Origin: an uncultured Pelagibacteraceae bacterium
GTDB taxonomy: Bacteria > Pseudomonadota > Alphaproteobacteria > Pelagibacterales > Pelagibacteraceae
Reading direction: 5' to 3'
DNA length: 64,000 nucleotides
Assembly (NCBI GenBank): GCA_902630065.1
Contig: CACOTF010000002.1
Location: forward strand, 52,169-116,168
Part shown: positions 25,103 to 34,805 of the stretch, piece by piece
How the letters are laid out: each line of letters opens with the position of its first letter
Position numbering within the stretch: position 1 is the first letter of the stretch
Program-made: the position numbers and the translations under genes
The notes under the pieces: generated by a model
Seen by the model: only the letters and a program-made list of their open reading frames with translations
Database searches by the model: none
Told to the model about the DNA's origin: nothing

Positions 25103-25300
25103 ATGGGTATACACTTTGATTATAAATCGACAAGAGGTGCTAAAGCTATGGAGAAGCAAGCTAAAAGAGAGAAAAAGCTTGCTGAAAGAAGAGCAAAAAA
25201 AATAGCTAAAAAAGGTGACCCCAAAACTCCAGAGGATAAAACAATACCAATAGATCAAGTAATAACTTTGGATCACCTTACCAATCCAGACAAGAAGTAA
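25103..25300 (+). CDS. Small charged protein of unknown function (65 aa)
   Basis: ORF MGIHFDYKSTRGAKAMEKQAKREKKLAERRAKK...; positioned upstream of dcd. Confidence 0.5.
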   Translation: MGIHFDYKSTRGAKAMEKQAKREKKLAERRAKKIAKKGDPKTPEDKTIPIDQVITLDHLTNPDKK

Positions 25301-25305
25301 TCAAA

Positions 25306-25407
25306 ATGGACAGGAAGAAGGATAAAAAAGCTAAACTCGAAGAAGCTTTGCGTAAAAACTTAAAAAAAAGAAAAATTTTTCAAAGAAAAAATAAAAAAAA
25401 TAAATAA
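25306..25407 (+). CDS. Very small Lys-rich ORF (33 aa)
   Basis: MDRKKDKKAKLEEALRKNLKKRKIFQRKNKKNK; stop abuts the dcd start. Confidence 0.35.
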   Translation: MDRKKDKKAKLEEALRKNLKKRKIFQRKNKKNK

Positions 25408-25962
25408 ATGTCAGTACAATCAGATAAGTGGATAATCAAAATGGCAAAAGATCATGCAATGATTTCACCATTTGAAGATAAACAAATAAGGGAAGGAAAA
25501 ATTTCATTTGGCGTTTCTTCTTACGGGTACGATGCGAGAGTATCTAATGAGTTTAAAATATTTACTAATGTTAACTCCGAAATTGTAGATCCAAAAAATT
25601 TTAAACCAACAAATTTTGTAACAAAAGAATCTGATGAATGTATTATTCCACCAAATTCTTTTGTTTTAGCAAGAACAGTCGAATATTTTAAAATTCCTAG
25701 TGATGTCTTAGTTATTTGTTTAGGTAAGTCTACTTATGCTAGATGTGGAATAATTGTTAACGTAACACCTTTAGAACCAGGATGGGAAGGTCATGTGACC
25801 CTTGAATTTTCTAACACAACTCCATTACCAGCCAAAATATATGCAAATGAAGGTGTGGCTCAATTTATTTTTTTAAAGGGGAATGAAAAACCCGATGTTT
25901 CATATGCCGACAGAAATGGAAAATATATGGGCCAAAAAGGAGTAACTCTCCCTAAATTATAA
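25408..25962 (+). CDS. dcd: dCTP deaminase
   Basis: [72 protein letters not shown]. Confidence 0.97.
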   Translation: MSVQSDKWIIKMAKDHAMISPFEDKQIREGKISFGVSSYGYDARVSNEFKIFTNVNSEIVDPKNFKPTNFVTKESDECIIPPNSFVLARTVEYFKIPSDVLVICLGKSTYARCGIIVNVTPLEPGWEGHVTLEFSNTTPLPAKIYANEGVAQFIFLKGNEKPDVSYADRNGKYMGQKGVTLPKL

Positions 25963-25963
25963 A

Positions 25964-27226
25964 ATGGATAAATTTAAAATCATTGGTCCTTCTAAGATCA
26001 GAGGAGAGGTATCAATTTCTGGAAGTAAAAATGCTGCTCTACCAATACTTGCTGCAACCTTACTCTTTGATAAAAATGTAACAATTAAAAACCTTCCACG
26101 GGTTAAAGATATTGATACAATGCTCAATTTACTAAAATCACTAGGAAGAAAAATTAGCTTTAAAAATAATAAAAAAATTGCGACAATCTCAAAAGGAAAA
26201 AAAAAAAATTTTTTTGCACCTTATTCTCTAGTTAAAACAATGAGAGCAGGAATTTTAGTTCTTGGTCCTTTATTGGCAAAAAATAAAAAAGCGAAAGTGA
26301 GTAGTCCAGGTGGTTGCAGTATAGGAGTAAGACCAATAGATATACATTTAAAAGCTATATCAAAGTTAGGTGTTAAAATACAAATTGAAAAAGGATATGT
26401 TAATGCAAAAGCTCAAGAAGGATTAGTTGGTTCAGATATAAAATTTTCAAAAATATCTGTCGGAGCGACCGAAAATTCGATTCTTGCTGCTTGTCTTGCA
26501 AAAGGAATAACAACAATAAAGAATTGCGCTATAGAGCCTGAGATCAAGGATCTGACAAATTTTCTCAACGCAGCTGGCGCAAAGATCAAATGGATTGGTA
26601 AAAGAACTTTAAAGATAGAGGGTGTTAAAACATTAAAAAGTATAACTTACTCAATCATGAATGATAGAATTGAAGCGGGCACTTTTTGTGTCGCCGCATG
26701 TTTAAATGGTGGAAACTTAAAAATTAAAAACTTTGAGCCAAAAATTATCAATACAGAGATAAATTTACTTAAGAAAATTGGCGCAAAGGTAAAAACCACA
26801 AAAAATACAATTCAAATTAAGGGACCAAAAAAAATTAGAAGTTTGGATTTTTTAAAAACTGGAGAATATCCAAACTTCCCCACTGATTTGCAAGCTCAAA
26901 TTATGGTATTATTAACTAGAGCAAATGGGAAAAGCACAATTGAAGAAAATATATTTGAAAACAGATTTATGCATGTTCCAGAGTTAAAAAGATTAGGTGC
27001 AAAAATAAATATTAAAGGTAACAAGGCAATTATTGAAGGAACTAATAATCTAGAGGGAGCTGAGTTAATGTCTAGTGATTTAAGGGCGTCAGTTGCTTTA
27101 GTTTTAGCAGCTTTTATTTCGAGAGGAATATCTATTATAAATAGAGTATATCATTTAGATAGAGGTTATGAAAAAATTGAAAATAAATTAAAAAAAATTG
27201 GGGTAAAAATTAAAAGAATATCTTAG
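25964..27226 (+). CDS. murA: UDP-N-acetylglucosamine 1-carboxyvinyltransferase
   Basis: SGSKNAALPILAATLL; KTMRAGILVLGPLLA; PGGCSIGVRPIDIHL; DLRASVALVLAAF. Confidence 0.97.
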   Translation: MDKFKIIGPSKIRGEVSISGSKNAALPILAATLLFDKNVTIKNLPRVKDIDTMLNLLKSLGRKISFKNNKKIATISKGKKKNFFAPYSLVKTMRAGILVLGPLLAKNKKAKVSSPGGCSIGVRPIDIHLKAISKLGVKIQIEKGYVNAKAQEGLVGSDIKFSKISVGATENSILAACLAKGITTIKNCAIEPEIKDLTNFLNAAGAKIKWIGKRTLKIEGVKTLKSITYSIMNDRIEAGTFCVAACLNGGNLKIKNFEPKIINTEINLLKKIGAKVKTTKNTIQIKGPKKIRSLDFLKTGEYPNFPTDLQAQIMVLLTRANGKSTIEENIFENRFMHVPELKRLGAKINIKGNKAIIEGTNNLEGAELMSSDLRASVALVLAAFISRGISIINRVYHLDRGYEKIENKLKKIGVKIKRIS

Positions 27227-27627
27227 TGAATAGTTTTTTAAAGAAGGTAATCGCTCAATCTCCAGATGACTTACAAATAATATCAGCAATATGTGCAGAA
27301 TCTAAAGTTAAAATTTCTGACATAAAGTATCTGCCTTCTACGAAAATTTTTTTACTTTCTGTTTTAAGAAAGGATAAAGAAACAGATAGTGGTAAACCTA
27401 TTAATAGTGTTATAAAATTTGAATTTATTGAAAGTTCCAAGTCTAAAAACATTAACCAATCCAAAGCAGATTTAACTTTAGAATTATTTGCAATTGATAT
27501 TTATAAAAAAAAAGAAAATTTTGAAATAGTTCTGTTATTTTCAAAAAATGGAATTATAACACTGTCCACAGAAGTTATTGATGTAACGTTAGAAGACCAA
27601 AAAATTGAAAATGATAAAAGTAATTAA
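27226..27627 (+). CDS. DUF2948-like protein
   Basis: SPDDLQIISAICAESKVKISDIKYLPSTKIFLLSVLR...; between murA and hisD as in many alphaproteobacteria. Confidence 0.6.
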   Translation: MNSFLKKVIAQSPDDLQIISAICAESKVKISDIKYLPSTKIFLLSVLRKDKETDSGKPINSVIKFEFIESSKSKNINQSKADLTLELFAIDIYKKKENFEIVLLFSKNGIITLSTEVIDVTLEDQKIENDKSN

Positions 27628-28873
27628 TTGTAAGAAAAAAAATTATAAAAGAGAATTAGTATCTTTTTTGGATAAAAGGAGGTCTGGAAAAGCAGTGGAT
27701 ACTTCGATAGTTCCAAAAATTTTAAAAGACATCAAAATTAATGGAAAAAAAGCACTTATAAAGTATGAGAAAAAATTTAGTAAAAATATAGAGATAGTTC
27801 CTTCAAAAGATAAAGTAAACAAAGCAATTAATACATTAGAACCTAAGATTAAAAAAAGTATCGATTTAGCCTATAATAGAATTTTTAAGTTTCATTCACT
27901 ACAAAAACCAAAAGACATTAAGTATGTAGATAATTATAAAAATAAACTTGAATATAAGTATGTACCACTACAGTCAGTAGGTATTTATGTACCAGCTAAT
28001 TTACCATCCACATTATTAATGAACGCAGTACCTGCAAAAATTTCAGGTGTAAAAAGAATTGTTTTGGCCAATCCAAAACTTAATGGAAAACTAAATCCTG
28101 CTGTTCTTTATGCGGCTAAAAAGGTTGGAATTAAGGAAATTTACTCAATGGGTGGTGCCCAAGCTATTGCAAGTTTAGCATATATTCAAAAAGTGAATAA
28201 AATTGTTGGACCCGGAAATATTTATGTTGCAAGAAGCAAGCGTGAAGTCTTTGGTGACGTTGGGACAGAAGGAATGGTTGCAGGGCCCAGTGAAATTTGT
28301 GTTTTAGCAGATGGTAAAACTGATCTAAATCAAGTTATAACATCTATGATTGGACAAGCAGAACATGATGTAAATTCTCAGTGTATTTTAATTACAAAAG
28401 ATAAAAAATTAGTGAATAAATTTAATGAAGAAATAAAAACAAGTATCAAAAAAGTTCAAAGAAAAAGAGTTGTGTTAAAAAGTTTAAAAAATAATGGATT
28501 AATCGTATTAGCCCAAAGTGATAAGCAAATAATAGAAGCAATTAATGAAGTTGCTCCAGAACACTTAGAAATTAATGTAGTTAATTATAAAAAGTATTTA
28601 GATCAAATTCACAATGCAGGAAGTATTATGATTGGAAAGTATTCTCCAATGGCTGTCTCAGATTATAATGTGGGAAATAATCACGTACTTCCTACGATGG
28701 GCTCTGCAAAATTTTCATCTGGACTAAATCTTAGTGAATTTTATAAAAAAATTAGCCATATAACTCTTACAAAAAAAGGTATTGAGAAATTAGGAGAATC
28801 CGCTACACATCTCGCTGAGTATGAAGAACTAGATAATCATGCTCAGAGTATTAAATCTAGAATGAGGAGTTAA
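27605..28873 (+). CDS. hisD: Histidinol dehydrogenase
   Basis: VGIYVPANLPSTLLMNAVPAKISGV; MGGAQAIASLAY; GPGNIYVARSKREVFGDVGTEGMVAGPSE; QAEHD. Confidence 0.96.
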   Translation: MKMIKVINCKKKNYKRELVSFLDKRRSGKAVDTSIVPKILKDIKINGKKALIKYEKKFSKNIEIVPSKDKVNKAINTLEPKIKKSIDLAYNRIFKFHSLQKPKDIKYVDNYKNKLEYKYVPLQSVGIYVPANLPSTLLMNAVPAKISGVKRIVLANPKLNGKLNPAVLYAAKKVGIKEIYSMGGAQAIASLAYIQKVNKIVGPGNIYVARSKREVFGDVGTEGMVAGPSEICVLADGKTDLNQVITSMIGQAEHDVNSQCILITKDKKLVNKFNEEIKTSIKKVQRKRVVLKSLKNNGLIVLAQSDKQIIEAINEVAPEHLEINVVNYKKYLDQIHNAGSIMIGKYSPMAVSDYNVGNNHVLPTMGSAKFSSGLNLSEFYKKISHITLTKKGIEKLGESATHLAEYEELDNHAQSIKSRMRS

Positions 28874-28876
28874 AGT

Positions 28877-29092
28877 TTGGCAAAAGAAGATATCTTGGTA
28901 TTTGAGGGGGTCGTTAAAGAATTGCTTCCAAATGCCCAAAGTAAAGTTTTGTTAGACAACGGGAAAACTTTAATTTGTACAGTTAGTGGAAAAATGCGAA
29001 AAATGAGAATTCGAATATTATCTCAAGACAGGGTCAAAGTCGAAGTAAGCCCATATGATTTAACAAGAGGCAGGATCTCATTTAGATATTAA
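28877..29092 (+). CDS. infA: Translation initiation factor IF-1 (TTG start)
   Basis: MAKEDILVFEGVVKELLPNAQSKVLLDNGKTLICTVSGKMRKMRIRILSQDRVKVEVSPYDLTRGRISFRY. Confidence 0.97.
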   Translation: MAKEDILVFEGVVKELLPNAQSKVLLDNGKTLICTVSGKMRKMRIRILSQDRVKVEVSPYDLTRGRISFRY

Positions 29093-29099
29093 TAATAAT

Positions 29100-29175
29100 G
29101 GCTTCGTAGCTCAGTTGGTAGAGCAGAGCCCTGAAAAGGCTTGTGTCGCTGGTTCGAGTCCCGCCGAAGCCACCA
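29100..29175 (+). tRNA. tRNA-Phe(GAA), CCA encoded
   Basis: ggcttcgtagctcagttggtagagc...ccTGAAAAgg anticodon loop, ggttcgagtcc T arm, cgaagccacca. Confidence 0.95.
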
Positions 29176-29255
29176 CTTCTCGGTGGTATACTTAAACAAT
29201 TATTGTATAAATTATCATCTTGCCATATCTGAAAAATTCTTATACTGAGACTGTT

Positions 29256-29285
29256 CTAAATAGATCTAAGTATAAATCTATTTAG
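29256..29285 (+). promoter_or_regulatory. Perfect 10-bp hairpin in the leader of the cold-shock gene
   Basis: CTAAATAGAT-ctaagtataa-ATCTATTTAG, about 33 nt upstream of the csp start codon. Confidence 0.5.
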
Positions 29286-29318
29286 AGACTAACTAACAAT
29301 AAGAAAGAGTAAAAAAGT

Positions 29319-29534
29319 ATGAGTAACATTTTAAAGGGAAAAGTTAAGTGGTTCAATGGAAAGAAAGGCTATGGTTTCATTGAAAGAGAAGACGGTGAAA
29401 AGGACTGTTTCGTACATGCATCAGCAGTACGTGAGGCTGGACTTCGATTCTTAAATGAGAATGATTCCGTTGAGTTCGAAATCGCTGAAGGCGATAAGGG
29501 ACCGAGCGCGGTAAATTTGAAAAAAACATCTTAA
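29319..29534 (+). CDS. Cold-shock domain protein (CspA family)
   Basis: [31 protein letters not shown]. Confidence 0.95.
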   Translation: MSNILKGKVKWFNGKKGYGFIEREDGEKDCFVHASAVREAGLRFLNENDSVEFEIAEGDKGPSAVNLKKTS

Positions 29535-29700
29535 GTTTGCCATAACCTTTTTTGTTTAGGGGTATTTACCACTTAACGATAAGTATAAGTTTCAAGTATT
29601 TATCCCTACACAAAACTTGCATTCATACTAAAAAGTGCTACAAGGCTGCATGATTTATAAATTCAAAAAATCAAGATCGACACATAGATTGCATATCCAT

Positions 29701-29715
29701 GCAAGCTAAGCTTGC
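29701..29715. repeat. Perfect inverted repeat (6-bp arms, 3-nt spacer)
   Basis: GCAAGC-taa-GCTTGC in the csp/tRNA-His intergenic region. Confidence 0.5.
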
Positions 29716-29775
29716 TATTATTAAATATTTATAAATTTAAATTTTTCCACAATTAGTATAAAACAATAAATGGAT

Positions 29776-29851
29776 GCTCGGGTAGCTCAATTGGCAGAGC
29801 AACGGCTTGTGGAGCCGGAGGTTGGCGGATCGTGGCCGCCCCCGAGTACCA
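29776..29851 (+). tRNA. tRNA-His(GTG), CCA encoded, atypical T loop
   Basis: gctcggg...cccgagt acceptor, D arm gctcaattggcagagc, anticodon loop ttGTGga, T stem ggcgg/ccgcc with loop atcgtgg, acca end. Confidence 0.88.
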
Positions 29852-29879
29852 ACGACACAAAGCTTTTCAGGATGAAAAG

Positions 29880-31268
29880 ATGAATAAAGAAAATAAATTA
29901 CAGGCCTCTTTACCTAAGGGTTTCAAAGATAGATGGGGAGATGAGTTAGCTCTTAAAAATAAACTAGTAGATACTATAAAAGAAGTATTTATTAATTATA
30001 GTTTTGAGCAATTAGAAACTCCAGAATTTGAAAAAAGTGAAAACATAGGTTCATTTCTAGCTGAAGACGAAAGTAATCCTATGAGTGATGTATTTTCATT
30101 CGTAAATGAAAAAGAGTCTTTAACCTTAAGATATGATTTAAGTGCCCCACTTGCTCGTTTCTGTGCAGAGAATTTCAGAGATTTAGTTTTTCCATATAAA
30201 AGATTTGCTTATGGTAATGTTTTCAGGCAGGAAAAGGCAGATTCAGCGCGCTACCGTGCCTTTGGGCAACTGGATGCAGATATAATTGGTGATGCAAATC
30301 CATCTCAAGCTGATGCAGAAATATGTAATATAATTGGAGAATCTTTTAAAAAAATTGGTCTATCCAAAGACCAATTTACAATAAATGTTTCAAATAAAAA
30401 AATTCTACAAGGTTTAATTAATGAACTCAAAATTGAAGAAGGTAAACAATATAAAGTCCTCAAATCAATTGATAAGTTAGATAGATTAGGAAAAAAGGGA
30501 GTAGAAGAACTATTAAAACAGGGAAGAAAAGATCAGTCAGGAGCTTTCACTAAAGGGTGCGAACTATCAGATAATCAAGCATCTGAGTTAATTAATTTTC
30601 TTAATTTAAATGGAATTAATGATTTAAAGGCTAATCTAAAAAACCCGCTATCTTTAGAGGGAATAAATGAGTTAGAAGAATTATTTGAAATATTGTCATA
30701 TGGAAAAAATCAAGACTCTGTAAAAATTGATGTTACTAAAATAAGAGGGCTTAGTTATTACACGGGATACTTAGTTGAAACTAACCTTAATTTCAAAGTT
30801 ACAAATGCAAAAGGAAAAGAAATAAGTATTGGAAGTGTGGCATCGGGTGGCCGTTATGATAATTTGATCGCAAGGTTCAAAGGTGCAGACTACAAAGGCA
30901 CTGGTATGTCCATTGGAATAGATAGACTTTTGTATGCTGTAAACCAACTAGATCAGATCAAAGTAAATAAAAATAAACCAGTTTTAGTTTGTATTTTAGA
31001 TAAAAACTTTATTCAAAAATATTATGAAATAGTTAATGAACTTAGAGCAAATAATATCGCATCTGAAATATATCTAGACCAAAACAAAAATCTAAAAAAA
31101 CAACTCCAATACGCAGATAGAAAGAAATTAAATCTTGCAATTATTTGTGGAGAAAATGAATTTAAAGACGAAAAACTAACTATCAAAAAACTAAACTCAT
31201 CTAAAGAAAATGATCAACTAGTGATTAATAGAAAAGATCTTGTTAATGAAATCTCAAAATTACAATAA
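29880..31268 (+). CDS. hisS: Histidyl-tRNA synthetase (start reassigned downstream of tRNA-His)
   Basis: LPKGFKDRWGDEL; LRYDLSAPLARF; RYRAFGQLDADIIGD; GRYDNLI; ATG at 29880 clears the tRNA. Confidence 0.93.
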   Translation: MNKENKLQASLPKGFKDRWGDELALKNKLVDTIKEVFINYSFEQLETPEFEKSENIGSFLAEDESNPMSDVFSFVNEKESLTLRYDLSAPLARFCAENFRDLVFPYKRFAYGNVFRQEKADSARYRAFGQLDADIIGDANPSQADAEICNIIGESFKKIGLSKDQFTINVSNKKILQGLINELKIEEGKQYKVLKSIDKLDRLGKKGVEELLKQGRKDQSGAFTKGCELSDNQASELINFLNLNGINDLKANLKNPLSLEGINELEELFEILSYGKNQDSVKIDVTKIRGLSYYTGYLVETNLNFKVTNAKGKEISIGSVASGGRYDNLIARFKGADYKGTGMSIGIDRLLYAVNQLDQIKVNKNKPVLVCILDKNFIQKYYEIVNELRANNIASEIYLDQNKNLKKQLQYADRKKLNLAIICGENEFKDEKLTIKKLNSSKENDQLVINRKDLVNEISKLQ

Positions 31269-32301
31269 TATTATTAAAACCTTAAAAACAAAAGGTTTTA
31301 AGAAAATAGAACTAGATCCAATTTTAGAGTCTAAATTTATATTACAAAGATCAGGAGAAAATTTTAGAAAATATTTATTTTCCTTCTATAACTCAGATGC
31401 ACAAGAGCTTACATTAATACCCGACCTATCGATCTCTAGTATTTTAAGTTATGCAAAAAGCAAAAAAAATTCTAAAGAAAAAGTTTTTTATACAGGAAGT
31501 GCATTCAGAAAATCCTATAATAAAAATAAAGTTGTAATCAGGCAATTGGGATTAGAGATTTTCTCATCTCGCAATGAAAATAAAGATGATAAAGAAATAA
31601 TTGATACATCGATAACTATTCTTAAAAAAGCAGGTATAAAAAATGCAAAAGTTAAAATAGGTAATTTTAAATTATTTGAGTTACTAATCCAAAAACTCTC
31701 AATACCTGGAAGATGGAAAAAAAGATTAATCAAATTTTACTGGAATAGTAAATACTTTTCAGAATTACTTAAGAGACTTGAAAGCAACTTAGATATAGAC
31801 CCATTTGTAGTTGCAGGAGACCATAAAACCTATCTTAAAATGAAAAAAGAAAACCCTAATAAAATAATAGCTGGGAGAAGTTATAGAGAAATCCTTGATA
31901 GGTATGAGAAAAAAATTAATGATCCCCGCATTACTAAAACAGGAAAAAAAAGTTGTAAAATAATCAAAGAATTTTTAAAGATTAAATGTCCACTTAAAAA
32001 TGCACCAGAAAAATTAAATAAATTTTACAAAAAATATAATTTGAATATTTCCGTTGGTAAAGAATTCTTTCCAATAACAAATTTTAAACAAAACAATTTA
32101 AAGTTTGAATTCTCTACAAGCAATGGAAGAGGTAGGGAAATTGAGTATTACACTTCATTTATTTTTTCAATTGATATTAAAATAAAAAATACACAAAAGA
32201 CTTTAATATCAGGTGGAAGATATAATGATTTAACATCAAAAAATCTTGGTTTACGAAAAATACCAGCTGTTGGAGCGGCAATTAATTTAGAGAGAATATG
32301 A
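31240..32301 (+). CDS. hisZ: HisZ-like ATP phosphoribosyltransferase regulatory subunit
   Basis: Class II HRS-like core without anticodon domain; FYTGSAFRKS...IRQLGLEIF; ISGGRYNDLTSK; close to hisG short form. Confidence 0.85.
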   Translation: MLMKSQNYNNIIKTLKTKGFKKIELDPILESKFILQRSGENFRKYLFSFYNSDAQELTLIPDLSISSILSYAKSKKNSKEKVFYTGSAFRKSYNKNKVVIRQLGLEIFSSRNENKDDKEIIDTSITILKKAGIKNAKVKIGNFKLFELLIQKLSIPGRWKKRLIKFYWNSKYFSELLKRLESNLDIDPFVVAGDHKTYLKMKKENPNKIIAGRSYREILDRYEKKINDPRITKTGKKSCKIIKEFLKIKCPLKNAPEKLNKFYKKYNLNISVGKEFFPITNFKQNNLKFEFSTSNGRGREIEYYTSFIFSIDIKIKNTQKTLISGGRYNDLTSKNLGLRKIPAVGAAINLERI

Positions 32302-33143
32302 TAATTTGGCTAGCTTCATATCCTAAAAGTGGAAATACTTGGTTAAGATCTTTGATATCAAGTTATTACTTTTCTACTAATGGGACTTTTGATTTTAATT
32401 TATTAAACTACATCGACCAATTTCCTGCTCCGAAATATTTTAAGGATGTAAAAGATAATATTATAAATCCTGAAGATTTTTCAAAATATTGGTTAAATAA
32501 ACAATCAGAAATTAATAAAGACAAAAAGTTAAGATTTTTTAAAACACACGCAGCTATGTGTAAAATTAATAATAATCCATTTACAGACAATAAAAATACC
32601 TTGGGTGCAATTTATATTTTAAGAGATCCGAGAAATTTGATAACATCACTATCAAATCATTATCAGCTCAATCTTAATGAATCCTTGAATTTTATGATTG
32701 AGGAGAAAAAAGCGCTTGTTGACAGAGTAGATAATAAATTTAAAGCATTTGTACCAATATTTTCTTGGCGATTTCACTTAAAATCTTGGATTCAAAACAA
32801 ATCTTTTAAGATATTAGTAATAAGATATGAAGATTTAACTAATGAAACTTATTATACTTTTAAAAAAGTAATAGGTTTCATTGATAATTTAGCAAATAAT
32901 AAAAACAAATTTGATAAAGAAAAAGCAAAAAAAACTATCGTAAGCTGCAACTTTGAAAACCTTCAAAATCTTGAAAAAAATAAAGGATTTTCAGAAGCAT
33001 TAACTAAAAAAAATTCTAAAGAGAAAATAAAATTTTTTAATTTAGGAAAAGATAATGATTACAAAAAATTACTTAATGAGAATTTAATAAATAAAATGAA
33101 TAATTTATTTCAAGAGGAATTGATAAAATATAATTATGAGTAA
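32298..33143 (+). CDS. Sulfotransferase family protein
   Basis: IIWLASYPKSGNTWLRSLISSYY (5'-PSB-like loop), AIYILRDPRNLITSLSNHY (3'-PB-like), LVIRYEDLTNETYYTFKKVIGFI. Confidence 0.88.
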   Translation: MIIWLASYPKSGNTWLRSLISSYYFSTNGTFDFNLLNYIDQFPAPKYFKDVKDNIINPEDFSKYWLNKQSEINKDKKLRFFKTHAAMCKINNNPFTDNKNTLGAIYILRDPRNLITSLSNHYQLNLNESLNFMIEEKKALVDRVDNKFKAFVPIFSWRFHLKSWIQNKSFKILVIRYEDLTNETYYTFKKVIGFIDNLANNKNKFDKEKAKKTIVSCNFENLQNLEKNKGFSEALTKKNSKEKIKFFNLGKDNDYKKLLNENLINKMNNLFQEELIKYNYE

Positions 33144-33825
33144 TGAAACTATAAAAATCGGAATACCCAGTAAAGGACGTTTAAAATCTGGAGTTCTTGA
33201 TATTTTTAAAAAGAAAAAATTAAAAATTTTCTCAGAGAGAGGTGAAAGAGAATTAATTGGTAAAGTTAAAGGAAGACCTGACATTTCAATTTTATATTTA
33301 CATGCAAGAGAAGCTTTAGAACAATTATCAATTGGAAATTTAGAAATTGCGATCAGTGGGTTGGATCTTTTAAAAGAATCTGAAGTAAATATTCAAAAAA
33401 ATATTAAATTAGAAAAGAAACTTAATTTTGGTCATGCCTCATTAGTTCTGGCCTGTGCAAATGATTTTATCGATTTGTTTACAACATTGGATTTAGATGA
33501 AGTTGCAGATGAATATAAAAAAAAGAATAAATCTTTATTAAAAATTGGCACTAAATATCCAAATCTTACAAGAGAATTTCTATATTCAAGAGGTGTAACT
33601 AACTTTACAACAACAAAGTCATTAGGCAGCACAGAACTGATGATTGCCATGAACACTGCTCAAGTTATATCTGACATAACAAGTACAGGGACAACACTTA
33701 AACAAAATAATCTTAAAATACTATCTGATGGAGAGATATTAAAATCTCAAGCATGCATTTTTAGTTCAAGAAAAAATTTAAAGAAAAAAGGAGTAAAGAA
33801 ACTAATTAATTTATTGATCAAGTAA
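33136..33825 (+). CDS. hisG: ATP phosphoribosyltransferase, short form
   Basis: IGIPSKGRLKSGVLDIFKKKKL; DISILYLHAREALEQLSIGNLEIAISGLDLL; DITSTGTTLKQNNLKIL. Confidence 0.93.
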   Translation: MSNETIKIGIPSKGRLKSGVLDIFKKKKLKIFSERGERELIGKVKGRPDISILYLHAREALEQLSIGNLEIAISGLDLLKESEVNIQKNIKLEKKLNFGHASLVLACANDFIDLFTTLDLDEVADEYKKKNKSLLKIGTKYPNLTREFLYSRGVTNFTTTKSLGSTELMIAMNTAQVISDITSTGTTLKQNNLKILSDGEILKSQACIFSSRKNLKKKGVKKLINLLIK

Positions 33826-34326
33826 ATTAGATGCCACTCTTACATATCTACCAGTACTAGCATTTTCAGCTCTATTTAATTTAAATTTTTTATTTATAAT
33901 TCTTTGTGTTTCCATTTTAGTATGTCCTGATTTTAAAAGTTGTTTCGCAGTTTTAACTTTTTCATTAAATTCTTTTTTTTGGTTAATAGTAACTTCGTGA
34001 TCTTCTCCAAATCTTACTCCAACACTTCCTAAATTTGGATTTCTATTATTGCCAATCATATCTTTAGATTTTTTTAATTTAAGTTTTTCTGATAATTCTA
34101 ATCTATCTTTTAAAGCTAAATCTGCCTCAGATTTTGTTGTGTAATACTGAACCCCTTGAAATTTTTTAGGTATGTTAGAATTTTCGTTTGGTTTTGGTTT
34201 ATAGAAAACAATTTTATATTTTGCATCTTTAGGTGCTTTCTTTCTTCTTGGGTCGTCAGCAAAATCATAAACTGATACTTCCCTGATTTGATTAAGTATT
34301 TTTCTTTTTTTCAGTTTTTTTGCCAT
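33811..34326 (-). CDS. Lys-rich hypothetical protein (171 aa)
   Basis: ORF only; basic, ends overlapping hisG tail; no domain recognised. Confidence 0.5.
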   Translation of the reverse strand: MAKKLKKRKILNQIREVSVYDFADDPRRKKAPKDAKYKIVFYKPKPNENSNIPKKFQGVQYYTTKSEADLALKDRLELSEKLKLKKSKDMIGNNRNPNLGSVGVRFGEDHEVTINQKKEFNEKVKTAKQLLKSGHTKMETQRIINKKFKLNRAENASTGRYVRVASNLLDQ

Positions 34327-34805
34327 AAAGATTTAAATATTTTTATTTTTTCAGTAGTTATATTTTTAAATACCCAAACTTTTCTTTTATAAATTATTTG
34401 TTCAAATTCAATTTTTGATTTACTTAAACACTCAGTAAAAAATAATCCTTTCTTTTTTCTACCTTCAGCTCTTTTATCATAATTTTTTAATGGTTCATTG
34501 GCTCTCTTTAAAAGCATACTTACATATTCTTTACTTCCAATATTTGTCAGTTTTGCAAATTGCCCAGTACTTGTGTGACCTTTTTCAAGAGAGGCATCAT
34601 TTTTATGTTCGTAATTTCCTTTACCTATAAAATTATTCTCTTTTATTTGTTTAAGCTCATTTATAGTTTTTGCTTTAAAAATATTCTCGGTAGAAGTTTG
34701 TTTCCAGCACCATAATTGTTCAGTTGAATTAAAATAAAAGCTATCTTCTGTATATCCTTTATAGTTACCATCTGTACGTCTTTGATATAAGATTTTATTT
34801 TTCAT
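34311..34805 (-). CDS. Hypothetical protein (164 aa)
   Basis: ORF overlapping both neighbours on the same strand; no domain recognised. Confidence 0.5.
   Translation of the reverse strand: MKNKILYQRRTDGNYKGYTEDSFYFNSTEQLWCWKQTSTENIFKAKTINELKQIKENNFIGKGNYEHKNDASLEKGHTSTGQFAKLTNIGSKEYVSMLLKRANEPLKNYDKRAEGRKKKGLFFTECLSKSKIEFEQIIYKRKVWVFKNITTEKIKIFKSLWQKN

Noticed and set aside
29832-29879. Upstream start of hisS in the ORF track
   Set aside because: Lies within or just after tRNA-His; the ATG at 29880 gives a normal HisRS N-terminus.
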